Shown here one piece after another: positions 49,862 to 57,795 of a stretch of DNA of 64,000 bases (the first letter of the stretch is position 1; each line of letters starts with the position of its first letter). Source of the DNA: Actinomycetes bacterium (GTDB lineage: Bacteria; Actinomycetota; Acidimicrobiia; Acidimicrobiales; Aldehydirespiratoraceae). The position numbers and the translations under genes were made by a program. The stretch is taken from contig JAJRXC010000091.1 in the NCBI GenBank assembly GCA_024276495.1, positions 17,618 through 81,617 on the forward strand, read 5' to 3'. Under the pieces are notes generated by a model. The model had not been told where the DNA came from. It made no database searches and saw only the letters and a list, made by a program, of their open reading frames with translations.

Positions 49862-51775
49862 TCAGGCCTCCAAGTCGGCGGCGGCCTCGGTCCATTCGTC
49901 CATGAGCGACGCGGCGCGGGCCTTCGCGGTGTCGTGCTCGGCGGCGAGTCGATGGACTTCCTCGGGTCGGTCGTAGATCTCGGGATCGGCGAGCTGATCG
50001 TGGAGCGTGCGGACCAGGGCCTCGGCTCTTTCGAGGTCGCGTTCGAGCCGGGCGACCCGTTTGCGCAGATCGGCGCTCGCCTGGCGGGACCGGGCGCCGT
50101 CGCGGCGCTTCTCGGCGCGGGGTTCGGGAGGACGATCCGGCCGGGCCGTGGTGCGCAACCCGCGGCCGCTGTTGATCTTCGAGGCGTCGGGTGGCGTGAG
50201 GACGTCGTCGGGGACACCGTCGTGCCAGGTGGCCTTCCCGTCGCGCACCTCGATCAGGGCGTCGGCGACGTTGCGGATCAGGTGGCGATCGTGGGTGACG
50301 AGCAGCACCGTGCCCGGGTACGCGGTGAGGGCGTCCTCGAGCACGTCACAACTCGGCAGGTCGAGATGGTTCGTGGGCTCGTCGAGCACGAGCAGGTTGA
50401 CCGGCTCGATCATGGTGCGGGCGAGCGCCAAGCGGGTGCGTTCCCCGCCGGACAGGTCGCGGATGTGGCGGTCGGCGGCGTCGCCGGGGAACCCGAAGGA
50501 GCCGAGCACGGTTCGCAGGTTGCGGCGGCCGGGGTCGATGCCGCCCGAGAACGCCTCGATGACCGTCTTGTCGAGGTCGAGCTCGTCGGCTTGGTGCTGA
50601 TGAAAGGTCGCGATGGTCACGTTGTTGCCGAGCTCGGCTGATCCCGATGTCGTCTCCAGGTCGCCGAGGATGAGCCGCAGGAGTGTGGTCTTCCCGCCAC
50701 CGTTGGGACCGACGAGGGCCACGGTCTGGCCCCGTTCCACGGCGAGTGAGACGTTGGAGACCACCGGCACGCCGTCGTAGCCGACGGTGGCGTCGTGGAA
50801 CTCGGCGACGGTGCGAGAGGACCGCGGTGGCTCCGGAAAGGCGAACCGGGCGACGATCTCCTTGCGGTTCGGGACCTTGATCCGTTCGAGCTTCTCGAGG
50901 GTCTTGATCCGGCTCTGCACCTGGCGGGCCTTGGTGGCCTTGTATCGAAAGCGGTCGACGAACTTCTCGACCTTGGCGACCTCGCGGGATTGCCGGGCCG
51001 CGGCGGCCTCGATGCGTTGCAGGCGTTCTTCGCGGGCGACGACGAACTCGGCGAACCCGCCGACGTACTCCAGGGCGGTTCCCTCGGCCAGTTCGACGAC
51101 GCGGTCGGCCACCGAATCGATGAAGTCACGATCGTGGCTGACGAACAGGAGGGCACCGGGCCAGGTCGCGAGCTGCATCTCCAGCCAGGCGACCGAGTCG
51201 ACGTCGAGATGGTTGGTCGGCTCATCGAGGATGAGCACGTCGGGTTTCGCGAGCAGGAGGCGACCGAGGGCGACCCGCATCCGCCAGCCTCCCGACAGCT
51301 CCCGGACGGGCCGGTCGATCGCGTCGTCCTTGAATCCCAATCCGGCGAGCACCTTGCGGGCGTCGGCTTCGAGGGCGTAGCCGCCCATCGATTCGAATCG
51401 ACCCTGCACCTCGCCGTATTCGGCCAGCACCTCGTCCTGGTCGGCGTCGGCGTCGCCCATCAGCTCTTCGAGCTCCCGCAACCGGTGCGACAGGTTGCTC
51501 AGCTGTCCTCCGCCGGCGAGCACCTCTTCGAGCACACTCCCGGTGGCGGTGTCGACGAGGTCCTGGGGGAGGTAGCCGATCACCATGTCACGGGGTCGGG
51601 TGACGGATCCCTCGTCGGGCTCGGCGTCGCCGACGAGAATCTCGATGAGCGAAGTCTTTCCCGTGCCGTTGCCGCCGACCAACGCGATGCGGCGGCCGGC
51701 CGACAGCTGCAAGGTGACGTCCTTGAAGAGGGTTCGCGGCCCGTAGGACCTCGCCAGGCCCGATGCGGTCAACAC
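49862..51775 (-). CDS. ABC-F family ATPase (ribosome-associated)
   Basis: 637 residues from a GTG, with two ATPase domains and no membrane part. Domain 1 has VGGNGTGKTSLIEI (Walker A), ELSGGWRMRVALGRLLLAKP and VLILDEPTNHLDVDS. Domain 2 has VGPNGGGKTTLLRLILGD, DLSGGERTRLALARTMI and LLVLDEPTNHLDLPS. A basic helical linker (RYKATKARQVQSRIKTLEK) joins them, and the C-terminal 100 residues form a coiled coil (RKRVARLERDLERAEALVRT). ABC-F proteins act on the ribosome E-site or give antibiotic resistance; the general Uup/YheS type fits here. It starts 8 bp after the surE stop. Confidence 0.93.
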   Translation of the reverse strand: MLTASGLARSYGPRTLFKDVTLQLSAGRRIALVGGNGTGKTSLIEILVGDAEPDEGSVTRPRDMVIGYLPQDLVDTATGSVLEEVLAGGGQLSNLSHRLRELEELMGDADADQDEVLAEYGEVQGRFESMGGYALEADARKVLAGLGFKDDAIDRPVRELSGGWRMRVALGRLLLAKPDVLILDEPTNHLDVDSVAWLEMQLATWPGALLFVSHDRDFIDSVADRVVELAEGTALEYVGGFAEFVVAREERLQRIEAAAARQSREVAKVEKFVDRFRYKATKARQVQSRIKTLEKLERIKVPNRKEIVARFAFPEPPRSSRTVAEFHDATVGYDGVPVVSNVSLAVERGQTVALVGPNGGGKTTLLRLILGDLETTSGSAELGNNVTIATFHQHQADELDLDKTVIEAFSGGIDPGRRNLRTVLGSFGFPGDAADRHIRDLSGGERTRLALARTMIEPVNLLVLDEPTNHLDLPSCDVLEDALTAYPGTVLLVTHDRHLIRNVADALIEVRDGKATWHDGVPDDVLTPPDASKINSGRGLRTTARPDRPPEPRAEKRRDGARSRQASADLRKRVARLERDLERAEALVRTLHDQLADPEIYDRPEEVHRLAAEHDTAKARAASLMDEWTEAAADLEA

Positions 51776-51783
51776 GCCGCGGC

Positions 51784-52608
51784 TCAGTCGAAGAAGGCGT
51801 CGAGTGCGTACTCGGCGCGGTCGGCCAACGGAGGATGCGGTTCGACCGCTTCGAGGGCCCCGAGCCAGGTGAGCGACGCGAAACCGGCCATCACCGCGCC
51901 GGTGTCGTCGGATTCCGGGGAATCGAGGGCATCTCCCCACGACCAGTCGACGTGGAACGAGCCGTCGGTTCCGGGCTTCGGAGTGAGGACGGCTTTTGCC
52001 ATGGACCGCGGCGGCGCGGTGCCGACCTCGGTTCGTTTCCACCCTCTCATCTCGGCCGCGGGCCGGTTGGGCACGTTGATGTTGATCACCACGGGGTGGG
52101 TCGGCAGATCCTCGAGCAGCTGTTCGACGACGATGCCGGCGATGTCGGCGGCGCCCTGCCATTGCTGGTTGACGAGGACGTCTTCGATGGCCTGGCCCTC
52201 CACTGCCCACTGATCGACCGATTGGCTCACCGCGATGGCACTGATGCCGCCGTTGCGGGCGGTGAGGCAGGCGCCGACGGTGCCCGAGTGGTAGACGCTG
52301 CGGCCGACGTTGGCGCCGGGGTTGATCCCCGACACGACGAGGTCGATGTCGCCGAACGCGCCGAGCCGGGCGAACATCGCGCACAGCGCGGGTGCGCCGT
52401 TGACCGCCCACGCCTCGTCGATTCCGTCGACGGATGCGGTGTGGACCTCGGGCTTCATCAACCAGATCGAGCCGATCGCGGCCCCGTATCCCGAGTATTC
52501 GCGGTCGGGGGCGGCGATCACGACGTCGCCGTGTTGCCGCATGGCGCGGGCCAGGACATGCAGCCCGATGGAGTCGATGCCGTCGTCGTTCGTGACCAGG
52601 ATTCTCAC
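51784..52608 (-). CDS. surE: 5'/3'-nucleotidase SurE
   Basis: 274 residues from a GTG. MRILVTNDDGIDSIGLHVLA carries the metal-binding Asp-Asp, APDREYSGYGAAI the active-site loop, and LVVSGINPGANVGRSVYHSG then TVGACLTARNGG the conserved Ser-Gly-x-N motif. The enzyme hydrolyses nucleoside 5'- and 3'-monophosphates and short polyphosphate. TAGGGT ends six bases before the GTG, a leaderless pattern. The ABC-F gene follows by 8 bp and is likely on the same transcript. The C-terminal 60 residues are longer than in typical SurE. Confidence 0.93.
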   Translation of the reverse strand: MRILVTNDDGIDSIGLHVLARAMRQHGDVVIAAPDREYSGYGAAIGSIWLMKPEVHTASVDGIDEAWAVNGAPALCAMFARLGAFGDIDLVVSGINPGANVGRSVYHSGTVGACLTARNGGISAIAVSQSVDQWAVEGQAIEDVLVNQQWQGAADIAGIVVEQLLEDLPTHPVVININVPNRPAAEMRGWKRTEVGTAPPRSMAKAVLTPKPGTDGSFHVDWSWGDALDSPESDDTGAVMAGFASLTWLGALEAVEPHPPLADRAEYALDAFFD

Positions 52609-52614
52609 TCGTCG

Positions 52615-52620
52615 ACCCTA
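52615..52620 (-). promoter_or_regulatory. -10-like TAGGGT, leaderless start of surE
   Basis: TAGGGT on the minus strand is six bases from the GTG at 52608. Confidence 0.5.
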
Positions 52621-52647
52621 TCGGCGCCGGGTCGGGAGGCGGGTCGG

Positions 52648-53367
52648 TCAGGTCGTCGCAGCCAGCCGGAGCAGGCCGGCGAAATGGGTGGCGGCCCCGA
52701 TGACGACCATCAGATGCCAGACCTCGTGGTAGCCGAAGATCTTCGGCCACGGGTCGACGAGTCGTCGGGCGAGCACGGCCCCTCCGCCGCTGTAGACGAG
52801 ACCACCTCCGAGCACGGCGATGAACGCGGCGGCGTCGCCGACGTCGAGGAGATACGGCACCAGGGCCACTCCGGTCCAGCCCAGGGCCACGTAGAGCCAG
52901 CTCCCGGATGTCTCGGTGAGGGTCAACTTGTTGAGTTTGTGGTGGATGCCGAGGGCGGCGATGACCCACACGACGAGGATGGCGGTCACGCCGATCAGCG
53001 GTGGTGCGACGAGCAGCCAGTAGGCGGTCTGGGTGCCGGCGATCGTGACGAAGATCATCGCGTGGTCGAGCCGTCGGGCCGACAGCTTCGACTCGAAGGA
53101 GTGGGTGTGGCAGTGGTAGGTGGCACTGGCGATCAGCATCGAGACGACCGAGATGGTGAAGATCGAGATCGCGGTTCGGGCCGTGGTCCCGTCGACGAGC
53201 GCGGCCGCGGTCAGTCCGGCGACCGCGAAGGGGACGGCGGTCGCCTCGTGGATTCGACCTCTCAGGAACGGAACGGGGTTTCCGTCGACGCCGAGACGGT
53301 TGACCGCGACGGACGCAGGCGGACGGGGGAGGTTCTCCATCCCGTGCCGTGGCGTCCATGTGGCCAT
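52648..53367 (-). CDS. Hemolysin III family (PAQR-like) membrane protein
   Basis: 239 residues, seven hydrophobic helices. RGRIHEATAVPFAVAGLTAA opens the family. SMLIASATYHCHTHSFESK contains the Ser-x-x-x-His metal site, ARRLDHAMIFVTIAGTQTAY the conserved Asp-His, and the last helix PWPKIFGYHEVWHLMVVIGA the paired histidines. These residues form the zinc site of PAQR-type hydrolases. The protein is not necessarily haemolytic. The ATG at 53367 has AAGGA very close; an ATG at 53340 is an alternative. It is divergent from the response regulator across 171 bp. Confidence 0.88.
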   Translation of the reverse strand: MATWTPRHGMENLPRPPASVAVNRLGVDGNPVPFLRGRIHEATAVPFAVAGLTAAALVDGTTARTAISIFTISVVSMLIASATYHCHTHSFESKLSARRLDHAMIFVTIAGTQTAYWLLVAPPLIGVTAILVVWVIAALGIHHKLNKLTLTETSGSWLYVALGWTGVALVPYLLDVGDAAAFIAVLGGGLVYSGGGAVLARRLVDPWPKIFGYHEVWHLMVVIGAATHFAGLLRLAATT

Positions 53368-53447
53368 GTCCTTGGTCCAGATCTGTCGTCTGTGGTGTTG
53401 TCGTGCGTCGTGGCTACAGCAGTCGGAGGCCGTGATGCGGGCGAAAC

Positions 53448-53484
53448 GGGCCGTTTGGCCCAACGTCTCGGGCCGTTCGGCCCA
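53448..53484. repeat. Two tandem palindromic 15-mers, period 22 bp
   Basis: GGGCCGTTTGGCCCA (53448-53462) and GGGCCGTTCGGCCCA (53470-53484) differ at one base. Each can form a 5-bp stem with a 4-base loop, and the centres are exactly 22 bp (two helical turns) apart. They lie in the divergent promoter region of the hemolysin III-like protein and the response regulator. Confidence 0.6.
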
Positions 53485-53501
53485 CCGGTGCGGGTTTCGT
53501 C

Positions 53502-53519
53502 TCACCGTTCTCTCACCGT
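53502..53519 (+). promoter_or_regulatory. Direct repeat TCACCGT-N4-TCACCGT, probable response-regulator box
   Basis: Two perfect 7-bp direct repeats with a 4-bp gap (11-bp period) end 19 bp before the GTG of the OmpR-family regulator. This is the spacing used by PhoP/MprA-type dimers binding in tandem, so autoregulation is likely. Confidence 0.6.
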
Positions 53520-53538
53520 TGTGTGCGAGCCTGGGGCC

Positions 53539-54216
53539 GTGGCCACCATCTTGATCGCCGAGGACGACCGTCGTGTGCGCGATTCGCTCGATCGTGCCCT
53601 TCAGCTCGAAGGGTACGAGGTGGTGACCGCCAACGACGGGGCCCGGGCGTTGGAGTTGCACCGCGACCGCCGTCCGGATCTGCTCCTGCTCGATGTCTCG
53701 ATGCCCAATGTCGATGGTTTGACAGTGTGTCGCACCGTACGGTCGACGGGTGACGACACGCCGATTCTCATGCTCACCGCGCGTCATGAGATCGATGATC
53801 GGGTCGCCGGGTTGGATGCCGGCGCGGACGACTATCTGGTCAAGCCGTTCGCGTTGGAGGAGCTGCTCGCCCGGGTCCGGGCCCGGTTGCGGACCGTGGA
53901 CGTCGATGACGGCAGCCTCACCCTGGGCGACGTCGTGATGGACCTCGAGGGTCGCCGGGTCGATCGGGGTGGTCGTCATCTGGATCTGAGCCGCACGGAG
54001 TTCGATCTTCTCGAGGTGTTGCTCTTGAACGCGGGTGTCGTGCTCGGTCGCGACGTGCTCTACGAGCGGGTGTGGGGCGGTGAGCTCGATGTCGACTCGA
54101 AGACGCTCGATGTGTATGTCGGGTATCTGCGCAAGAAGCTGGAGGCGGGGGGCGGGAGCCGCCTTATCCACACGGTCCGGGGAATGGGTTACGTCGCCCG
54201 GGAGGGCGAGAGATGA
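53539..54216 (+). CDS. OmpR-family response regulator (MprA-like)
   Basis: 225 residues from a GTG. ATILIAEDDRRVRDSLDRAL has the acidic pair, LLLLDVSMPNVDG the phospho-acceptor Asp52, ILMLTA Thr80 and YLVKPF Lys102, a complete receiver domain. The C-terminal winged helix (residues about 130-222) includes LDLSRTEFDLLEVLLLNAGV, SKTLDVYVGYLRKKLEA and HTVRGMGYVAREG. It resembles MprA of the mycobacterial envelope-stress MprAB system. Its last codons form the first copy of the tandem repeat that leads to the kinase gene. A tandem repeat box upstream suggests self-regulation. Confidence 0.93.
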   Translation: MATILIAEDDRRVRDSLDRALQLEGYEVVTANDGARALELHRDRRPDLLLLDVSMPNVDGLTVCRTVRSTGDDTPILMLTARHEIDDRVAGLDAGADDYLVKPFALEELLARVRARLRTVDVDDGSLTLGDVVMDLEGRRVDRGGRHLDLSRTEFDLLEVLLLNAGVVLGRDVLYERVWGGELDVDSKTLDVYVGYLRKKLEAGGGSRLIHTVRGMGYVAREGER

Positions 54217-54297
54217 GTGGCGTCGCCCGGGAGGGCGAGAGATGAGTGGCGTCGCCCGGGAGGGCGAGAGATGAGTGGCGTCGCCCGGGAGGGCGAG
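54193..54297 (+). repeat. 29-bp tandem repeat, 3.6 copies, across regulator-kinase junction
   Basis: The unit starts GTCGCCCGGGAGGGCGAG and ends AGATGAGTGGC. Full identical copies occupy 54193-54221, 54222-54250 and 54251-54279, followed by the first 18 bases again at 54280-54297. The first copy encodes the regulator's last residues and stop; the partial copy runs into the kinase start. Because 29 is not a multiple of 3, each copy changes frame. Perfect identity indicates recent duplication or homogenisation. Confidence 0.97.
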
Positions 54298-54300
54298 TGA
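54213..54300 (+). other. Chain of three overlapping mini-ORFs linking regulator and kinase
   Basis: ATGs at 54213, 54242 and 54271 each open a short frame reading MSGVAREGER, MSGVAREGER and MSGVAREGE, ending at 54245, 54274 and 54300. The first ATG overlaps the regulator's TGA, each mini-ORF's TGA overlaps the next ATG (ATGA), and the last TGA overlaps the kinase GTG (GTGA). A GGGAGGG motif lies 7-10 bases before each ATG. This is seen directly; translation of the chain is inference. Confidence 0.6.
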
Positions 54301-55688
54301 CGCTTCGGGTCCGGATCGTCGGGCTCGTGACGGTGGTGGTTGCCGTGGTGGTGTCGGTGGTCGGCGTGTCGCTGTTTCGCAGCACCGAGTCGTCGCTCGT
54401 GGGCGAGATCGATGATGACTTGTTGGGGCGGGCCGAGCAGATCCACCGGCCGGGGCGGGATCCTGATCGTCGTGGGTTGACACCGGAGCAGTTCGCCGAG
54501 TTCGGCCGGTTCGGTCAGCCGGGCGGGCGCCTCCCCGGTCGCACCGATCCGTTCGGCGCGCTGGTGGGGTTCGATGCGTTCGTCCGGGTCCTGGACGGGT
54601 CCGGCGCGGTCCGTGGGGTGCTCGACGCCGAGTTCGATGCGGCGACGGATGCGTCGTTGTTGGCCGACGCGGTTCGGGGGCCGGTGCTGTCGGATGGCAG
54701 CAGTGAGCGGGGCCGGGTGCGGGTCGTGACCGTCGCGCTCGATGGCATGGGCTTCATCCAGTTCGCCCGCCCGCTCGACGAGGTCGATGCGGTGCTGTCG
54801 GATCTTCGGATCCGCACGTCCGCGCTCGGGCTTGTCGCGATCGTTGCCGCGGGAGTCCTGGCGTGGGTTCTGGCCGGCCGTACGGTCCGGCCGATTCGCG
54901 AGTTGACCGACGCCACCGAGTATGTCGCCGCGACCGGCGATCTCGAGCGGGGAGTGGAGACGTCATCGAGCGGTGACGAGGTCGGTCGTCTCGCGGCGAG
55001 TTTCACGGCGATGCTCGATGCTCTCTCCGCGTCACGTCGACAGCAGCGTCAGCTGGTGATGGACGCGAGCCACGAGCTGCGGACGCCCCTGACCACACTG
55101 CGGACCAATGTCGATGTGTTGCGACGCGGGCACGATCTCTCCGACGGGGATCGGATGGACCTCGTCGCCGATCTCGATGCCGAGCTCGGCGAGTTGAGCG
55201 ATCTTTTCGCCGAGCTGGTCGACCTTGCCGCGGATGTCCGAAGCGACGAGGAGCTGGCGCCGCTGACGCTGGTCGAGGTCGCCGAGCCGGTGGTCGATCG
55301 TGCGACCCGCCGCACGGAACGGTCGATCGAGATCGAGAACGGCCGCACGATCGTGCTGGAGGCACGCCCCGACGCGTTGGCCCGGGCGATCCGGAACCTG
55401 ATCGACAACGCCGCGAAGTTCTCTCCCGCGGGCACACCGATCCGGGTCGAGATCGACGGCGGTCGCCTGGCCGTCCACGACCGGGGACCGGGGATCCCGC
55501 CGGGCGAACGGTCGGTGGTGTTCGACCGTTTCCATCGTGTCGAATCGAGCCGGACGCTGCCGGGCTCCGGTCTCGGGCTGGCCATCGTCCGCCAGGTGGC
55601 CGAGGCTCACGGCGGGACGGTCTTCGTCGAGGATTCGCCCGACGGCGGTGCGGCGGTGGGTTTCGTCCTGCCGACGGTGGACGACTGA
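54297..55688 (+). CDS. Sensor histidine kinase (MprB-like)
   Basis: 463 residues from GTG 54297, which overlaps the last mini-ORF stop. Helix 1 (RIVGLVTVVVAVVVSVVGVS) is followed by an extracytoplasmic region of about 150 residues, helix 2 (ALGLVAIVAAGVLAWVLAGR) and a HAMP linker. QLVMDASHELRTPLTTLRTN holds phospho-acceptor His259. NLIDNAAKFSPAGTPI is the N box, HDRGPGIPPGERSVVFDRFH the G1/F boxes and LPGSGLGLAIVRQVAEAHGG the G2 box. An in-frame GTG at 54246 would add 17 residues encoded by the repeat and is less likely. Cognate partner of the upstream regulator. Confidence 0.93.
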   Translation: MTLRVRIVGLVTVVVAVVVSVVGVSLFRSTESSLVGEIDDDLLGRAEQIHRPGRDPDRRGLTPEQFAEFGRFGQPGGRLPGRTDPFGALVGFDAFVRVLDGSGAVRGVLDAEFDAATDASLLADAVRGPVLSDGSSERGRVRVVTVALDGMGFIQFARPLDEVDAVLSDLRIRTSALGLVAIVAAGVLAWVLAGRTVRPIRELTDATEYVAATGDLERGVETSSSGDEVGRLAASFTAMLDALSASRRQQRQLVMDASHELRTPLTTLRTNVDVLRRGHDLSDGDRMDLVADLDAELGELSDLFAELVDLAADVRSDEELAPLTLVEVAEPVVDRATRRTERSIEIENGRTIVLEARPDALARAIRNLIDNAAKFSPAGTPIRVEIDGGRLAVHDRGPGIPPGERSVVFDRFHRVESSRTLPGSGLGLAIVRQVAEAHGGTVFVEDSPDGGAAVGFVLPTVDD

Positions 55689-55730
55689 GCCCCGATCTTC
55701 GGCCGGCTTTGGCGGAGTCGTTCGGACGCG

Positions 55731-55762
55731 CCGGTGCCGAGGTCCGAAGACCTCGGCACCGG
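55731..55762. terminator. Strong bidirectional hairpin between convergent genes
   Basis: CCGGTGCCGAGGTC-CGAA-GACCTCGGCACCGG is a perfect 14-bp stem with a tetraloop, 43 bp after the kinase stop and 36 bp before the end of the convergent secreted-protein gene. No T-run on either side, as is common for actinobacterial terminators. Confidence 0.8.
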
Positions 55763-55797
55763 TGGGATCGGGAGGAGAAGCTCAGATGGAGAGAGCC

Positions 55798-56436
55798 TCA
55801 GGCGTCGGGGCCGACGCCGTCGTGTTCACCCGGGCCATCGTGGTCTCCAGGGCCACCGGGGCCACCGGGGCCACGGCGACCCTCGAACTCGCCGTTGACG
55901 ATGCGCTCGGCTCGTTCTTCGGCACCGGCGATGATCTCGTCGGCCTTGTCCTCGTCGATGCGGCCCGACTCGACGGCGCCGTTCACCCGCTCCTCCGTGG
56001 CGGCGACGATCGCGTCGACCAGGTCCTGGGTGTCGACACCTTGTTCGGCCGCGATGTCGGCCAGTGACTGGCCGCCCATCACGGCTTCGCGCAGGGCATC
56101 TTGTTCGAGCCCGAGGATCTCGGCGAGATCGGCGCCGCCCAGCGGAGCGCCACGGTGCCCGCGGGGGCCGCGTTGACCGAGCTCGGCCCGGGCCTCGCGC
56201 AGGGCGTCGACCACGGCCTGTACCTGCTCCTCGGTGAGGGTGCCGTCGTCGACGAGACCCTGAAGGGCGGTGGTGATGCGTTCACCGGCGTCGGGGCGGA
56301 CCATCTCCTCGGTCGGGGCCGGCGTGTCGGCGCCTTCCTGGGCGCCGGCGAGACCGGGAGCGAGGAGAGTGGCACCGGCGACCGCTCCACCGAGGGTGGA
56401 TGCGACGGCGGCGGTGGCGAGAAACTTCTTCTGCAT
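55798..56436 (-). CDS. Secreted helical protein with Gly/Pro-rich tail
   Basis: 212 residues. FLATAAVASTLGGAVAGATL then LAPGLAGA is a signal peptide. Three similar helix-turn-helix segments follow: DGTLTEEQVQAVVDALREAR, LGLEQDALREAVMGGQSLAD and SGRIDEDKADEIIAGAEERA, the last two resembling known actinobacterial repeats in secreted proteins of unknown role. The C-terminus is a collagen-like GPGGPGGPG stretch with His/Asp. AGGAC lies before the ATG. It faces the MprAB-like genes tail-to-tail, separated by a strong hairpin, and could belong to their regulon as in other envelope-stress systems, but this is inference. Confidence 0.75.
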   Translation of the reverse strand: MQKKFLATAAVASTLGGAVAGATLLAPGLAGAQEGADTPAPTEEMVRPDAGERITTALQGLVDDGTLTEEQVQAVVDALREARAELGQRGPRGHRGAPLGGADLAEILGLEQDALREAVMGGQSLADIAAEQGVDTQDLVDAIVAATEERVNGAVESGRIDEDKADEIIAGAEERAERIVNGEFEGRRGPGGPGGPGDHDGPGEHDGVGPDA

Positions 56437-56600
56437 GATCTGTCCTGTTCTGGGTTGGGGGAGATCCCGGGGGATCGGGTGGGTGCCTCTCTGTCGTGCA
56501 CTGTGGCGACCGCGGGTAAGAACTTCGAGAGATCACGGTTGAGAAGAGATCAGGGAGTTGTGAGGAAAGTGTGACTACGGTCGGGTCCGGGATGAGGTCG

Positions 56601-56606
56601 TAGGAT
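56601..56606 (+). promoter_or_regulatory. -10-like TAGGAT, leaderless start of aminotransferase
   Basis: TAGGAT ends seven bases before the GTG at 56614, with no ribosome-binding site. Confidence 0.55.
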
Positions 56607-56613
56607 CCCCGGG

Positions 56614-57795
56614 GTGACCACCTCGGCCGACCGTGTCCCGTATCTCGCCGATCGTCTCCAGGGGTTCGGGACCACGATCTTCAGCGCGATGACCGCCCTC
56701 GCCGTCGAAACCGACGCGGTGAACCTCGGCCAGGGTTTCCCCGACACCGACGGCCCCGCGGTCGTTTCCGATGCCGCGATCGCGGCGATCCGTGCCGGTC
56801 ACAACCAGTATCCACCGCTGGCCGGTCTCCCGGTGCTGCGCAACGCCATCGCCCATCACCGCGCGCGTCATCGAGGGCAGCAGTTCGATCCCGACCGCGA
56901 GATCCTGGTCACGACCGGCGCGACCGAGGCGCTCGCTGCCGCACTGCTCGGGTTGACCGGTCCGGGAGACGAGGTGATCACCTTCGAGCCCTACTACGAC
57001 TCGTACGCGGCGGGCATCGCGATGAGCGGCGCGACCCGCCGGGTGGTGACGCTTCGGGGGGTGGACTTCCGCTTCGACCCCGACGAGCTCGAGGCGGCGT
57101 TCACGTCTCGCACCCGACTGCTCCTGCTCAACTCGCCCCACAATCCGACCGGCAAGGTCTTTCGCCGCGACGAGCTGGAGACGATCGCCCGGTTGTGCAT
57201 GGAGCGTGACGTGGTGGTGATCACCGACGAGGTCTACGAGCACCTCGTCTACGACGGCGACCACATCCCGATCGCGACCCTGCCGGGCATGGAGGAACGC
57301 ACGGTGACGATCTCGTCGGCGGGGAAGATCTTCTCGTTCACCGGCTGGAAGATCGGCTGGGCCTGCGGTCCCGCCGACATCATCGCCGCGGTCCGCACCG
57401 CCAAGCAGTTTCTCACCTACACCTCCGGGGGGCCGTGGCAGCATGGGGTCGCAGCCGGGCTGCATCTCGGCGACGACTTCTTCGCCGACTACACCCGGAC
57501 GATGAAGGGAAAACGTGATCGGCTCTGCGCGGGGCTCGCCGCGGCCGGCTTCGACGTCATGGTTCCCGCCGGCACCTACTTCGCGACCGTCGACATCCGA
57601 TCGATCGGCGGCGTCGACGGCATCGAGTTCTGCATGGCGTTGCCCAGAGCCGCCGGCGTCGTGGCCGTTCCGACGCAGGTCTTCTACGACAACGAAGACG
57701 CCGGTCGCCACCTCGTTCGCTTCGCGTTCTGCAAGCGGGACGAGGTCCTCGACGAGGCGGCACGACGGCTGCTCACGATGAAGGAGGCCTCGTGA
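56614..57795 (+). CDS. PLP-dependent aminotransferase (glutamine transaminase K / methionine aminotransferase-like)
   Basis: 393-residue class I/II aminotransferase from a GTG. FGTTIFSAMTALAVETDAVN then LGQGFPDTDG is the N-terminal substrate clamp of the kynurenine/glutamine-transaminase-K and YbdL group. LLLLNSPHNPTGKVF binds the PLP ring, VVVITDEVYEHLVYDG has the Asp/Tyr, and TISSAGKIFSFTGWKIGWAC contains the Schiff-base Lys. VRFAFCKRDEVLDEAARRL has the carboxylate-binding Arg. Annotation as DapC-like is also possible. Its downstream partner is an omega-amidase-like nitrilase overlapping by one base, which favours the glutamine/methionine role. Confidence 0.9.
   Translation: MTTSADRVPYLADRLQGFGTTIFSAMTALAVETDAVNLGQGFPDTDGPAVVSDAAIAAIRAGHNQYPPLAGLPVLRNAIAHHRARHRGQQFDPDREILVTTGATEALAAALLGLTGPGDEVITFEPYYDSYAAGIAMSGATRRVVTLRGVDFRFDPDELEAAFTSRTRLLLLNSPHNPTGKVFRRDELETIARLCMERDVVVITDEVYEHLVYDGDHIPIATLPGMEERTVTISSAGKIFSFTGWKIGWACGPADIIAAVRTAKQFLTYTSGGPWQHGVAAGLHLGDDFFADYTRTMKGKRDRLCAGLAAAGFDVMVPAGTYFATVDIRSIGGVDGIEFCMALPRAAGVVAVPTQVFYDNEDAGRHLVRFAFCKRDEVLDEAARRLLTMKEAS

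Noticed and set aside
49862..53359. One very long frame joining ABC-F with sequence antisense-phased to surE and the hemolysin III-like gene
   Set aside because: The upstream part overlaps surE and the hemolysin III-like gene in other frames and is Arg/Pro-rich noise; the ABC-F domain starts at GTG 51775.
54246..54296. Kinase start at the in-frame GTG 54246
   Set aside because: It would add 17 Arg/Gly-rich residues read from the repeat, and the GTG at 54297 has GGGAGGG upstream, precedes the first membrane helix directly and overlaps the last mini-ORF stop.
54193..54297. Possible CRISPR-like array
   Set aside because: The 29-bp units are contiguous with no spacers, and they contain coding overlaps; this is a simple tandem duplication.
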